Positions 7,857 through 12,917 of a stretch of 12,917 nucleotides of DNA are shown piece after piece. Source of the DNA: CALELM01 sp045617105 (GTDB lineage Bacteria > Bacillota > Negativicutes > Selenomonadales > Selenomonadaceae); contig JAZLHW010000096.1 of NCBI GenBank assembly GCA_045617105.1, positions 1 to 12,917 on the forward strand, written 5' to 3'. Every line of letters begins with the position of its first letter. Position 1 is the stretch's first letter. A model generated the notes under the pieces. The model had not been told where the DNA came from. It ran no database searches and saw only the letters and a list, made by a program, of their open reading frames with translations. The translations under genes and the position numbers were made by a program.

Positions 7857-9245
7857 ATGTATCAAGGAAAAATCGTTCGTGTTTATCCGAATAGCTTGGC
7901 AGAGGAACTGGAGCTTGTTGCCGGTGACAAAATCATAGAAATTAATGGGCAGAAGCTTCGGGATATCATTGATTTGAGTTTTGCGTTTGCGGATGAGGAG
8001 ATTGAAATGCTTGTCGAGCATGAAGATGGCGAGCAGGAGATGATTTCTTTTGACAAGGACTGTGACGAGGAGCTGGGAGTCGAGTTTGCGTCAGCTGTTT
8101 TCGATGGGATTCGGAAATGTGCAAATAATTGCTGTTTCTGTTTTGTCAACATGATTGCTCCCAATATGCGAGAAAGTCTTTCCGTAAAGGATGATGATTA
8201 TCGCATGTCTTTTTTGTATGGGAATTTTATTACGATGACCAATATGGGAGAAGCAGATTTCCGGAGAATCGAGCAGTTCCATTTAAGCCCGCTTTATGTA
8301 TCCATACATGCCATGAATCCCGAACTTCGTGCAGAAATACTTCGATGCCGGAAAGCAGCCGATATTTCTGCGCAGCTGGATCGTTTGCAGCAAGCTGGTG
8401 CGGAATATCATACACAGGTAGTTTTGTGTGCAGGACTGAATGATGGAAGTGAGCTGGATCGCACGATTTTGGAGATCATGCAGAGAAGGCCGTATGTTCT
8501 TTCTATGGCGGTCGTTCCTGTTGGCATGACGAAGTATCGTACCGATGCATATCCATTGAAGCAGTTTGACAAGGAAAGTGCGGCAAAGGTAATTCAGCAG
8601 GCAGAAGCGTGGCAGGAGAAGTTCCGCAGGGAAACAGGAAAAACAATGCTCTATTTGGGTGATGAATTCTATTTGCTTGCCGGCAAGGAAATACCGCCTG
8701 CTGAATTTTATGATGGTTTTCCACAATTGGATAATGGCATTGGTCTTACGAGAAGCTTTCTTTGTGACTGGCAGGAAGTTGATTTGGAGCTGGATTCTTA
8801 TGCGGAAGATGTTTACCTTGACGTAATCGCAGGAACAAGCATTGCTCCCATATTAGAGCGTTTGACTGGGGAAGCTATGCAGCAGAGTGAGCACTTGCAT
8901 GTGAGAGTGCTTCCCGTAGTGAATCGAACCTTTGGGGAAAGCATCAATGTATCAGGGCTTCTTACAGGAAAAGATATAGTTGCTGCCCTGAAAGCACTGA
9001 GCGGGCGAAGGGACGGAATTTTGATTCCTGAGTCGGCACTTCGTGCAGGAGAGGATATTTTCTTGGATGATTATACACTTCAGGACTTGAGGAAAGAGTT
9101 TGCAGGTGTAAGGGTAGAGCCTGTACGCAGTGGCAGGGATTTTCATTGCGCGCTTTTGGATTGGCAGAATTATTCCAAGAAGAGGCAAGAGGATGCGGCC
9201 TATACATGGCAGGGCAATGCTGGCTATACGAAGCAGGGAGATTGA
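7857..9245 (+). CDS. DUF512 family PDZ/radical-SAM-like iron-sulfur protein
   Basis: Member of the DUF512 family (Pfam DUF512; related to the cyanobacterial TIGR03279 group), function unknown. Residues 1-65 resemble a PDZ domain (GKIVRVYPNSLAEELELVAG, GDKIIEINGQ). A CX3CX2C motif follows (Cys88, Cys92, Cys95 in KCANNCCFCFV), the usual radical-SAM 4Fe-4S signature, then SVKDDDYRMSFLYGNF and SPLYVSIHAMNPELR, typical of the family. The C-terminal half has SGLLTGKDIVAAL and the RAGEDIFLDDYTLQDL block. ATG 7857 is preferred over TTG 7848 because AAGGA lies 9 nt upstream; this gives 462 aa. The last ~25 residues are an unusual polar tail with a repeated YT-x-QG unit. Its place just before der is common in Firmicutes, hinting at a role in translation or ribosome assembly, but that is inference. 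Confidence 0.9.
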   Translation: MYQGKIVRVYPNSLAEELELVAGDKIIEINGQKLRDIIDLSFAFADEEIEMLVEHEDGEQEMISFDKDCDEELGVEFASAVFDGIRKCANNCCFCFVNMIAPNMRESLSVKDDDYRMSFLYGNFITMTNMGEADFRRIEQFHLSPLYVSIHAMNPELRAEILRCRKAADISAQLDRLQQAGAEYHTQVVLCAGLNDGSELDRTILEIMQRRPYVLSMAVVPVGMTKYRTDAYPLKQFDKESAAKVIQQAEAWQEKFRRETGKTMLYLGDEFYLLAGKEIPPAEFYDGFPQLDNGIGLTRSFLCDWQEVDLELDSYAEDVYLDVIAGTSIAPILERLTGEAMQQSEHLHVRVLPVVNRTFGESINVSGLLTGKDIVAALKALSGRRDGILIPESALRAGEDIFLDDYTLQDLRKEFAGVRVEPVRSGRDFHCALLDWQNYSKKRQEDAAYTWQGNAGYTKQGD

Positions 9246-9274
9246 GCATAGAGTTTTGGAAAGAAGGGATCATT

Positions 9275-10606
9275 ATGAGCAAGCCAATCGTAGCAATCGT
9301 TGGCCGTCCGAATGTAGGAAAATCGACATTGTTCAACAAACTTGGGCAGAAGCGTGTATCCATTGTGGATGATATGCCGGGTGTTACTAGGGACAGGATC
9401 TATCTGGATGCAGAGTGGCTGCAGCATGAATTTACAATGGTAGATACTGGCGGTATCGAATTTGATGAAAGCAATCATATCCTGCAATCCATGCGCCAGC
9501 AGGCAGAGCTTGCCATGGAGGAAGCCGATGTTATTGTTTTTGTTGTGGACGGAAGGGCAGGGCTGACGTCCTCCGATGAGGAGGTTGCAAAGGTTCTGCG
9601 CGGAACGAAGAAACCTGTTGTTCTTGCAGTCAACAAGGTAGACAGTCCGCAACGTGAGATGGATATTTATGAATTTTATAATCTTGGATTGGGCGATCCC
9701 ATTGGCATTTCTGCGACCAATGTCTTGAATCTTGGAGACCTTTTGGATGCGATCGTGGACAAGTTCCCAGAGGTTGAGGTGGAGGAAAAGGATGAAGATG
9801 AGATTAGTATTGCAGTCATTGGCCGTCCTAATGTGGGGAAATCCTCTATCGTGAACAAGATCCTTGGTGAAGAACGTGTAATCGTCAGTGATATGCCCGG
9901 AACGACAAGGGATGCCATTGACACACATTTTACGAAAGATGGATTCAAGTTTACTTTAATCGATACGGCAGGTATGCGCCGCAGAGGAAAAATTGAGGAG
10001 GCTGTGGAACGCTACAGCGTTATGCGGTCCCTTCGAGCTGTGGACCGTGCAGATGTGGTGCTGATGATGCTGAATGCGGCAGAGGGAATCACGGAGCAGG
10101 ATAAAAAGATTGCAGGCTATGCACACGAATCCGGCAAAGGTGTCATTATTGTTGTCAATAAGTGGGATATTTATCCAGATAAGGATGACAAGTCCACACT
10201 GCGTTTTACTGATGATCTGCGTGATGAGATGGGGTTTCTCCAGTATGCTCCTGTTTTGTATACATCGGCTCTTACTGGACAGCGAGTGAACCGTGTGACG
10301 GAGCTGGTGAAGTATGTAGTGGAGCAGCAATCCATGCGTATCAAGACAAGCGTACTCAATGAATTGATTCGGGATGCGATTTCCGTGAACCCTCCGCCCA
10401 TGCACAAGGGACGCCAGCTCAAGATTTTTTTTATGACACAGACAGATGTTTGTCCTCCGAAATTTATCATCTTTGTCAATGACATGAACCTGATGCATTT
10501 TTCTTATTTGAGATTCATTGAAAATCGACTGCGTGAGAGCTATGGATTTGAGGGTACTCCGATTCGTTTGATTGTACGCAATCGCGAAGAGAAGGAGGAG
10601 TATTGA
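9275..10606 (+). CDS. der: Ribosome-assembly GTPase Der (EngA)
   Basis: Essential double-GTPase needed for maturation of the 50S ribosomal subunit. G domain 1: GRPNVGKS (10-17), DTGG (57-60), NKVD (120-123). G domain 2: GRPNVGKS (183-190), DTAG (230-233), NKWD (295-298). An acidic linker (VEVEEKDEDE) joins the two, and the C-terminal KH-like domain includes NPPPMHKGR and FVNDMNLMHFSY. Its 443 aa is standard. The frame extends upstream to 9146 but overlaps DUF512; the ATG at 9275 has AGAAGGGA in front and begins with the conserved MSKPIVAIVGRPN. It lies 29 nt after DUF512 and shares one base with plsY. Confidence 0.97.
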   Translation: MSKPIVAIVGRPNVGKSTLFNKLGQKRVSIVDDMPGVTRDRIYLDAEWLQHEFTMVDTGGIEFDESNHILQSMRQQAELAMEEADVIVFVVDGRAGLTSSDEEVAKVLRGTKKPVVLAVNKVDSPQREMDIYEFYNLGLGDPIGISATNVLNLGDLLDAIVDKFPEVEVEEKDEDEISIAVIGRPNVGKSSIVNKILGEERVIVSDMPGTTRDAIDTHFTKDGFKFTLIDTAGMRRRGKIEEAVERYSVMRSLRAVDRADVVLMMLNAAEGITEQDKKIAGYAHESGKGVIIVVNKWDIYPDKDDKSTLRFTDDLRDEMGFLQYAPVLYTSALTGQRVNRVTELVKYVVEQQSMRIKTSVLNELIRDAISVNPPPMHKGRQLKIFFMTQTDVCPPKFIIFVNDMNLMHFSYLRFIENRLRESYGFEGTPIRLIVRNREEKEEY

Positions 10607-11199
10607 TGGGAACTCTTGCCTGTTGTTTGATCGGGTATTTCCTTGGGGCGATCCCAAACGGCTTGCTTTTTGGGAAACTGCTTTGGAATGTTGACCTGCG
10701 TGAGCATGGAAGCCATAATATCGGTGCAACGAATGCATGGCGAACCTTGGGAAAGAGTGCAGGATTCTTGATATTTTTTCTTGATTTCCTCAAAGGATTT
10801 TTCAGTGTTTGGATCGCTTCAGCTGTAGTTGGTACGCCGATTGCTATGGTACTTGCAGGGATTCTTGCAATCGTTGGACACTCCTGCTCCGTTTTTCTGG
10901 GATTTCATGGCGGAAAGGGTGTGGCAACTGGATTGGGTGTTGTTGCAATGCTCATGCCCCTGCCTACGGTTTTTGTGTTCCTCGTTTGGCTGGCTATTGT
11001 TTACAAGACAAAGTATGTTTCGCTCGGTTCCTGCGTGGCGGCGGCATTGGTTCCTGTCAGTGCCTATTTCTTTCATAGCCCTGTGGAATATATAGGGTTT
11101 GGTGTTCTGGCGGCTGTATTGATTATTGTACGGCACAGGTCAAATATCGTTCGATTGATGAATGGAACGGAAAGCAAAATAAAAGCAGGTCATCGCTGA
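10606..11199 (+). CDS. plsY: Acyl-phosphate:glycerol-3-phosphate acyltransferase
   Basis: Integral membrane enzyme that transfers an acyl group from acyl-phosphate to glycerol-3-phosphate, the first step of phospholipid synthesis in most Firmicutes; PlsC then completes phosphatidic acid. Three conserved loops are visible: GSHNIGATNAWR (35-46), GHSCSVFLGFHGGKGVAT (91-108) and RHRSNIVRLMNGTE (176-189). Between them are several hydrophobic membrane segments (about 1-22, 52-75, 78-98, 112-133, 140-175). ATG 10606 overlaps the der TGA by one base and has AAGGAGG 7 nt upstream; the TTG one codon earlier is less likely. 197 aa, complete. The Firmicute neighbour gpsA (glycerol-3-phosphate dehydrogenase) does not follow; the gene ends at the island boundary. 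Confidence 0.96.
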   Translation: MGTLACCLIGYFLGAIPNGLLFGKLLWNVDLREHGSHNIGATNAWRTLGKSAGFLIFFLDFLKGFFSVWIASAVVGTPIAMVLAGILAIVGHSCSVFLGFHGGKGVATGLGVVAMLMPLPTVFVFLVWLAIVYKTKYVSLGSCVAAALVPVSAYFFHSPVEYIGFGVLAAVLIIVRHRSNIVRLMNGTESKIKAGHR

Positions 11200-11207
11200 C
11201 TTTTGCC

Positions 11208-11241
11208 AAAAAGCGCATCCTTTTGATAAGGGTGCGTTTTT
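11208..11241 (+). terminator. Terminator after plsY, probably bidirectional
   Basis: Stem CGCATCC (11214-11220) / GGGTGCG (11230-11236) with one G-U pair and a 9-nt loop, flanked by AAAAA on the left and TTTTT on the right. It ends the plsY transcript on the + strand. The left A-run would act as a U-tract for minus-strand transcripts arriving from the integrase remnant. It marks the boundary between housekeeping block and accessory island. Confidence 0.82.
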
Positions 11242-11248
11242 CGCATAT

Positions 11249-11651
11249 TCATATTAGTGTGTCTGAATGAGTGTATCTGAAACCCTGCTTACGCAGAAGC
11301 AACGCAAGGTAGGAACGGTTTATTGCTCCACCTTTTTTTCTTGTGCAAACGATATCACGGCGAGTCATTCTCTCCATTGGAATAGCCTTGCTCGCTTGCC
11401 ATGCCTTCCCATTCTCACTTTTCACATTTAGCCATTCTTCAAGAACAGAACTTAGCCTTATCTTGTCACTCGTTAATGCTATATTGCCTTTCAGGTAATC
11501 TGCGTGTGCAATGACTGACACCAGCTTCCATTGCTTCCTTCTGTGAAGCAAAAACTCCTTTCTCTACTCGTTTTCTTTTGCTTCCGACTTCTGATGCTTC
11601 AAAGGAGAAATGCCATTTTTCTCCTCGTTTTCTCGTTGAAATCTTTCCCAT
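11249..11651 (-). pseudogene. Tyrosine integrase/recombinase N-terminal remnant (frameshifted and truncated)
   Basis: Decayed start of a phage or ICE-type tyrosine integrase. The ATG at 11651 has a good Shine-Dalgarno (GAAGGTG). The first 45 residues (MGKISTRKRGEKWHFSFEAS..., KRKRVEKGVFASQKEAMEAG) match the arm-site DNA-binding domain of such integrases: the MGKIS-RKRG-KW-F-FE pattern and the EA-EAG helix. The frame breaks around 11513-11520. The next frame continues with AHADYLKGNIALTSDKIRL and SVLEEWLN, the end of that domain and the start of the core-binding (SAM-like) region. After about 11423 the resemblance is lost. The frame stays open to the TGA at 11249, but its residues (including RKQGFRYTHSDTLI) cannot be assigned. 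The catalytic R-H-R-Y domain is absent, so no function is expected. It relies on pattern recognition only. Confidence 0.75.
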
Positions 11652-11691
11652 ACGTTCACCTTCTCACTGTCTATGTATAGGTTTCTATGTT

Positions 11692-11730
11692 CTATTGCTT
11701 TTTATAGGTCTTAAATACTTTTTCTGACAT
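11692..11730 (-). other. 12-codon ORF with strong ribosome-binding site (possible truncated Abi_2/AbiF start)
   Basis: ATG at 11730 preceded by AGGAG with 5-nt spacing, reading MSEKVFKTYKKQ then TAG. The AGGAG directly abuts the T-tract of the hairpin at 11741-11784. The residues resemble the extreme N-terminus of Abi_2-family (AbiD/AbiF) abortive-infection proteins (…VFKT…Q). Twelve residues cannot prove this. Alternatives are a leader peptide or a chance ORF. No continuation of such a protein was seen in the other frames before the integrase start. Confidence 0.25.
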
Positions 11731-11740
11731 AATTTCTCCT

Positions 11741-11784
11741 AAAAAAACGAATAGTCCTAACGCCGAAACGTTAGAACTATCGTT
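11741..11784 (-). terminator. Strong minus-strand intrinsic terminator hairpin
   Basis: Read on the minus strand, arms 11784-11769 and 11762-11746 form a long stem (AACGATAGTTCTAACG against CGTTAGGACTATTCGTT) with one bulge and one mismatch. The loop is 6 nt, followed immediately by seven T (complement of 11747-11741). It could end the dinD transcript arriving from the right, or be the 3' end of a small RNA. Confidence 0.75.
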
Positions 11785-11841
11785 GTCCAAGGTGGTAGAA
11801 CTCTACGCACTGGATCATTTTGTGATATCAAGATAATACGT
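11741..11841 (-). ncRNA. Candidate small structured RNA / leader upstream of a short ORF
   Basis: About 100 nt on the minus strand between a -10-like TATACT (complement of 11848-11853, no convincing -35) and the T-tract at 11747-11741. It holds two successive hairpins. The first (11813-11787) is built from CCA, GTG and GTAG pairing with CTAC, CAC and TGG, with small bulges; the second is the terminator stem at 11784-11746. The order RNA - terminator - AGGAG - ORF is that of type III toxin-antitoxin loci and of Abi-type genes carrying an upstream non-coding RNA. No tandem repeats of the ToxI kind are visible. Structure is seen; function is inferred. Confidence 0.35.
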
Positions 11842-11868
11842 TTCTAAAGTATATTCAAACGTGTATAT

Positions 11869-11924
11869 ATATTGTATGTCATAAGTCGTTTTTTGCGGCT
11901 TATTTCTTTGCTTCAATACAATAT
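11869..11924. repeat. Nested inverted repeats in A+T-rich spacer
   Basis: A perfect 9-bp outer inverted repeat, ATATTGTAT (11869-11877) and ATACAATAT (11916-11924), encloses an inner 8-bp inverted repeat ATAAGTCG (11881-11888) / CGGCTTAT (11896-11903, one G-U pair) with a 7-nt loop. In addition, ATATTCAAA occurs as a direct repeat at 11851-11859 and 11921-11929. The structure lies just past the 3' end of the dinD remnant. It may be a weak terminator, an operator or an element end; nothing in the sequence decides. Confidence 0.5.
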
Positions 11925-12522
11925 TCAAATGTCCTTGCGTTCTGGATCAGTATGTTTTCCATTGGTAAGAGCCCTCAGTTCATCCATCGTCTTTGTCACA
12001 ACTTCCCCTTGTTCCATTTGGCAAATGGACAGCCGCTTTTCGTCCTCGGTCAGTGCATCGCAGTTTTCTATGAGTTCCTGCTGACGGCAAAACAAGTTTG
12101 CGCCAAGGCGATAGCTTCTTTTCGTGAATCGCCATTCATGGCAATGAGATAGCAAGCTTAGCGAGAAAACTCATAGTCATCTATCTCACGCTGTGCGCCG
12201 CTCCCTACATCGACCATTCTTCCCAAGTGGGAAAAATGGTCGGAATACGGTACAACAGACAGGCTCAAGTGTCAACCTATGTTTTATGCACGAAAATGCT
12301 GGGTGGTTGATTCTTTCACGCCGAGGTATGTCTTGAGTGAATCCTGAAATGGTCGGACACCTTGCCATCGCTGGCCTTGCAGGCTTCCTTAGCCTTATCC
12401 ATAGCTTCTGAAAACCTTCTCTATTGGACATACTCCAAAACAGGTTGCAATTCTCTGGCTGTCCAATATTCCTGCCCGTATTCATTGATATGCTTGATGC
12501 TCTCGAACAGGCTGTCATTCAT
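11925..12522 (-). pseudogene. dinD: dinD-like (DNA-damage-inducible protein D / antirepressor) pseudogene
   Basis: Remnant of a DinD-family protein, SOS-induced in E. coli and often carried by prophages or defence islands. Reading on the minus strand from ATG 12522: SLFESIKHINEYGQEYWTARELQPVLEYVQ, then TAG (12423-12421) where the family has Trp (…YVQWRRF…), then RRFSEAMDKAKEACKASDGKVSDHF. After an insertion the second frame reads DHFSHLGRMVDVGSGAQ and REIDDYEFSR, then TAA (12160-12158) where the family has Tyr (SRYACYLI), then ACYLIAMNGDSRKEAIALAQ. A frameshift near 12085 leads to the third frame, RQQELIENCDALTEDEKRL. The C-terminal piece (GEVVTKTMDELRALTNGKHTDPERKDI in parts) seems joined after loss of roughly 90 residues compared with the ~270-aa family. 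All three frames are used, so the gene is dead. Confidence 0.85.
12234..12356. repeat. 10-bp direct repeats bracketing a 103-bp insertion in the dinD remnant
   Basis: AAATGGTCGG occurs at 12234-12243 and again at 12347-12356. Both copies encode the same (S)DHF residues of DinD, and removing one copy plus the 103 bp between them rejoins the DinD sequence (KVSDHF to DHFSHLGRM). Inside the insert, CAGG-CTCAAG-ACCT blocks near the left end recur inverted at the right end (CTCAAG/CTTGAG, ACCT/AGGT). This fits a target-site duplication around a small non-coding (MITE-like) element or an IS remnant. The inverted repeats are imperfect and the left one starts 16 nt inside the boundary. Confidence 0.55.
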
Positions 12523-12560
12523 GATTTCCAAATCATTTTTCACGTATAAAACAGAAAGCA

Positions 12561-12809
12561 CTATCTGTTAATAGGCACTATGCGTTTCATGATTTTTTGA
12601 AGCTTGCTGTGAAGTGCCGGAATGTCATTTGTGATGGTTTCCCAAAGCAATTCTTTGTCCACGGATTCATATTCATGCACGAAAAGGTTTCTCATGCCAC
12701 GCATTTCTGACCAAGGCAATTCCGCATGGGTTTTCTTGAACGTATCCGACATTCGTTTGGAGAGTTCACCGATTTGGAAAACCGCCATCGAACAAGCATT
12801 ATAACGAAG
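12561..12809 (-). pseudogene. hepT: HepT-like HEPN (DUF86) toxin, 5'-truncated
   Basis: C-terminal two-thirds of a HepT/DUF86 HEPN RNase toxin, which normally pairs with an MntA nucleotidyltransferase antitoxin. The recognisable part runs from YNACSM (about 12803) through AVFQIGELSKRMSDTFKKTH, the PWSEMRGMRNLFVHEY core and the WETITNDIPALHSKLQ helix to TAG at 12561. The RX4HXY motif is intact (Arg33, His38, Tyr40 counted from the internal Met at 12788). In the family the Arg/His are catalytic and the Tyr is the AMPylation site. The first ~35 residues are missing: an in-frame TAG lies at 12812-12810 and the sequence upstream is unrelated. The Met at 12788 is an internal family residue with no Shine-Dalgarno. 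No mntA is adjacent; the dinD remnant follows within about 40 nt. Confidence 0.8.
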
Positions 12810-12917
12810 CTAAGATGTCCCCTTCTTCAACAGCTTGCTGTAAGTGGGGGAAGTCAAATTTTAACAAGCGGTGAGCATATCTCCCGCTTCGTTGAAACGC
12901 AAATTGGAGGGAAAATG
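12810..12917. other. Unassigned right-edge segment with hairpins and short open frames
   Basis: Unrelated to the HepT sequence it abuts. It contains a small palindrome ACAGCTTGCTGT (12830-12841) and a 9-bp hairpin AAGCGG-(T)-GAG / CTC-CCGCTT (12866-12889, loop CATAT, one bulged T). On the + strand a frame reads EAKMSPSSTACCKWGKSNF (from 12806) and stops at 12872-12874, faintly like the short Ser/Cys-rich tails of IS200/IS605 TnpB ORFs that overlap the element's right end. On the minus strand a frame of about 39 codons enters from the right edge and ends at TAA 12801-12799 (…FDFPHLQQAVEEGDILASL). Neither is recognised with confidence. Confidence 0.35.
12906..12917 (+). promoter_or_regulatory. 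Possible ribosome-binding site and start codon at right edge
   Basis: GGAGGG (12906-12911) is followed after 3 nt by ATG (12915-12917), the last three bases of the window. The spacing is shorter than ideal, so this is only a candidate start of a + strand gene continuing to the right. Confidence 0.35.

Noticed and set aside
9146..9274. Upstream extension of der by 43 codons
   Set aside because: It overlaps the DUF512 coding end and precedes the conserved Der start MSKPIVAIVGRPN at 9275.
11770..11830. tRNA-like fold in the hairpin region
   Set aside because: There is no acceptor stem, T-loop consensus (GTTCRANNC) or anticodon arm of proper size; the pairs are explained by two simple hairpins.
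12186..12518. A 110-codon minus-strand open frame as a separate hypothetical gene
   Set aside because: It is an out-of-frame reading of the dinD remnant and its insertion; the DinD residues appear in the other frames.
1..12917. CRISPR array or tandem repeat array
   Set aside because: No regularly spaced repeats were seen anywhere in the window.

Overview
The window looks like a chromosomal segment of a low-to-mid GC Firmicute. The gene set, the order (D,D-carboxypeptidase, rluB, HI0933-type flavoprotein, aroA, cmk, plsC, ispH, rpsA, DUF512 radical SAM, der, plsY) and the protein sequences fit the Negativicutes (Selenomonas/Veillonella-like lineages) or a clostridial relative. This placement is inferred from gene content and sequence flavour, without any database search.

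Positions 1-11241 are one dense, co-directional (+ strand) housekeeping block. It starts inside a D-Ala-D-Ala carboxypeptidase whose true start lies left of the window. Next come rluB and a BaiN/HI0933-type flavoprotein (8-nt overlap), then aroA, cmk and plsC (aroA stop and cmk start overlap by 1 nt; the cmk-plsC gap is 4 nt). A 90-nt gap with a plausible promoter leads into ispH and rpsA, which overlap by 16 nt; rpsA starts at GTG behind a strong Shine-Dalgarno sequence inside ispH. A clean intrinsic terminator closes rpsA. A second unit follows: a DUF512 PDZ/radical-SAM protein, der and plsY (der and plsY overlap by 1 nt), closed by a probably bidirectional terminator. The block serves peptidoglycan trimming, rRNA modification and ribosome assembly (RluB, Der, S1), the shikimate pathway (AroA), nucleotide supply (Cmk), isoprenoid supply (IspH) and both acylations that make phosphatidic acid (PlsY, then PlsC).

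Positions 11242-12917 are different: no intact gene over about 1.7 kb, and every recognisable piece is a broken accessory gene on the minus strand. From right to left they are: a 5'-truncated HepT-like HEPN toxin with its RX4HXY motif intact; a dinD pseudogene with two nonsense codons, pieces in all three frames, and a 103-bp insertion between perfect 10-bp direct repeats; a structured A+T-rich spacer; a pair of hairpins ending in a T-tract placed directly before a ribosome-binding site and a 12-codon ORF (the layout of an RNA-antitoxin or Abi-type leader); and a frameshifted, truncated tyrosine-integrase N-terminus. The island sits immediately after plsY, where gpsA is often found in Firmicutes. 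It reads as the decayed remains of one or more integrated elements that carried defence or toxin genes. The last three bases are an ATG behind a GGAGGG, so a + strand gene may begin at the right edge.
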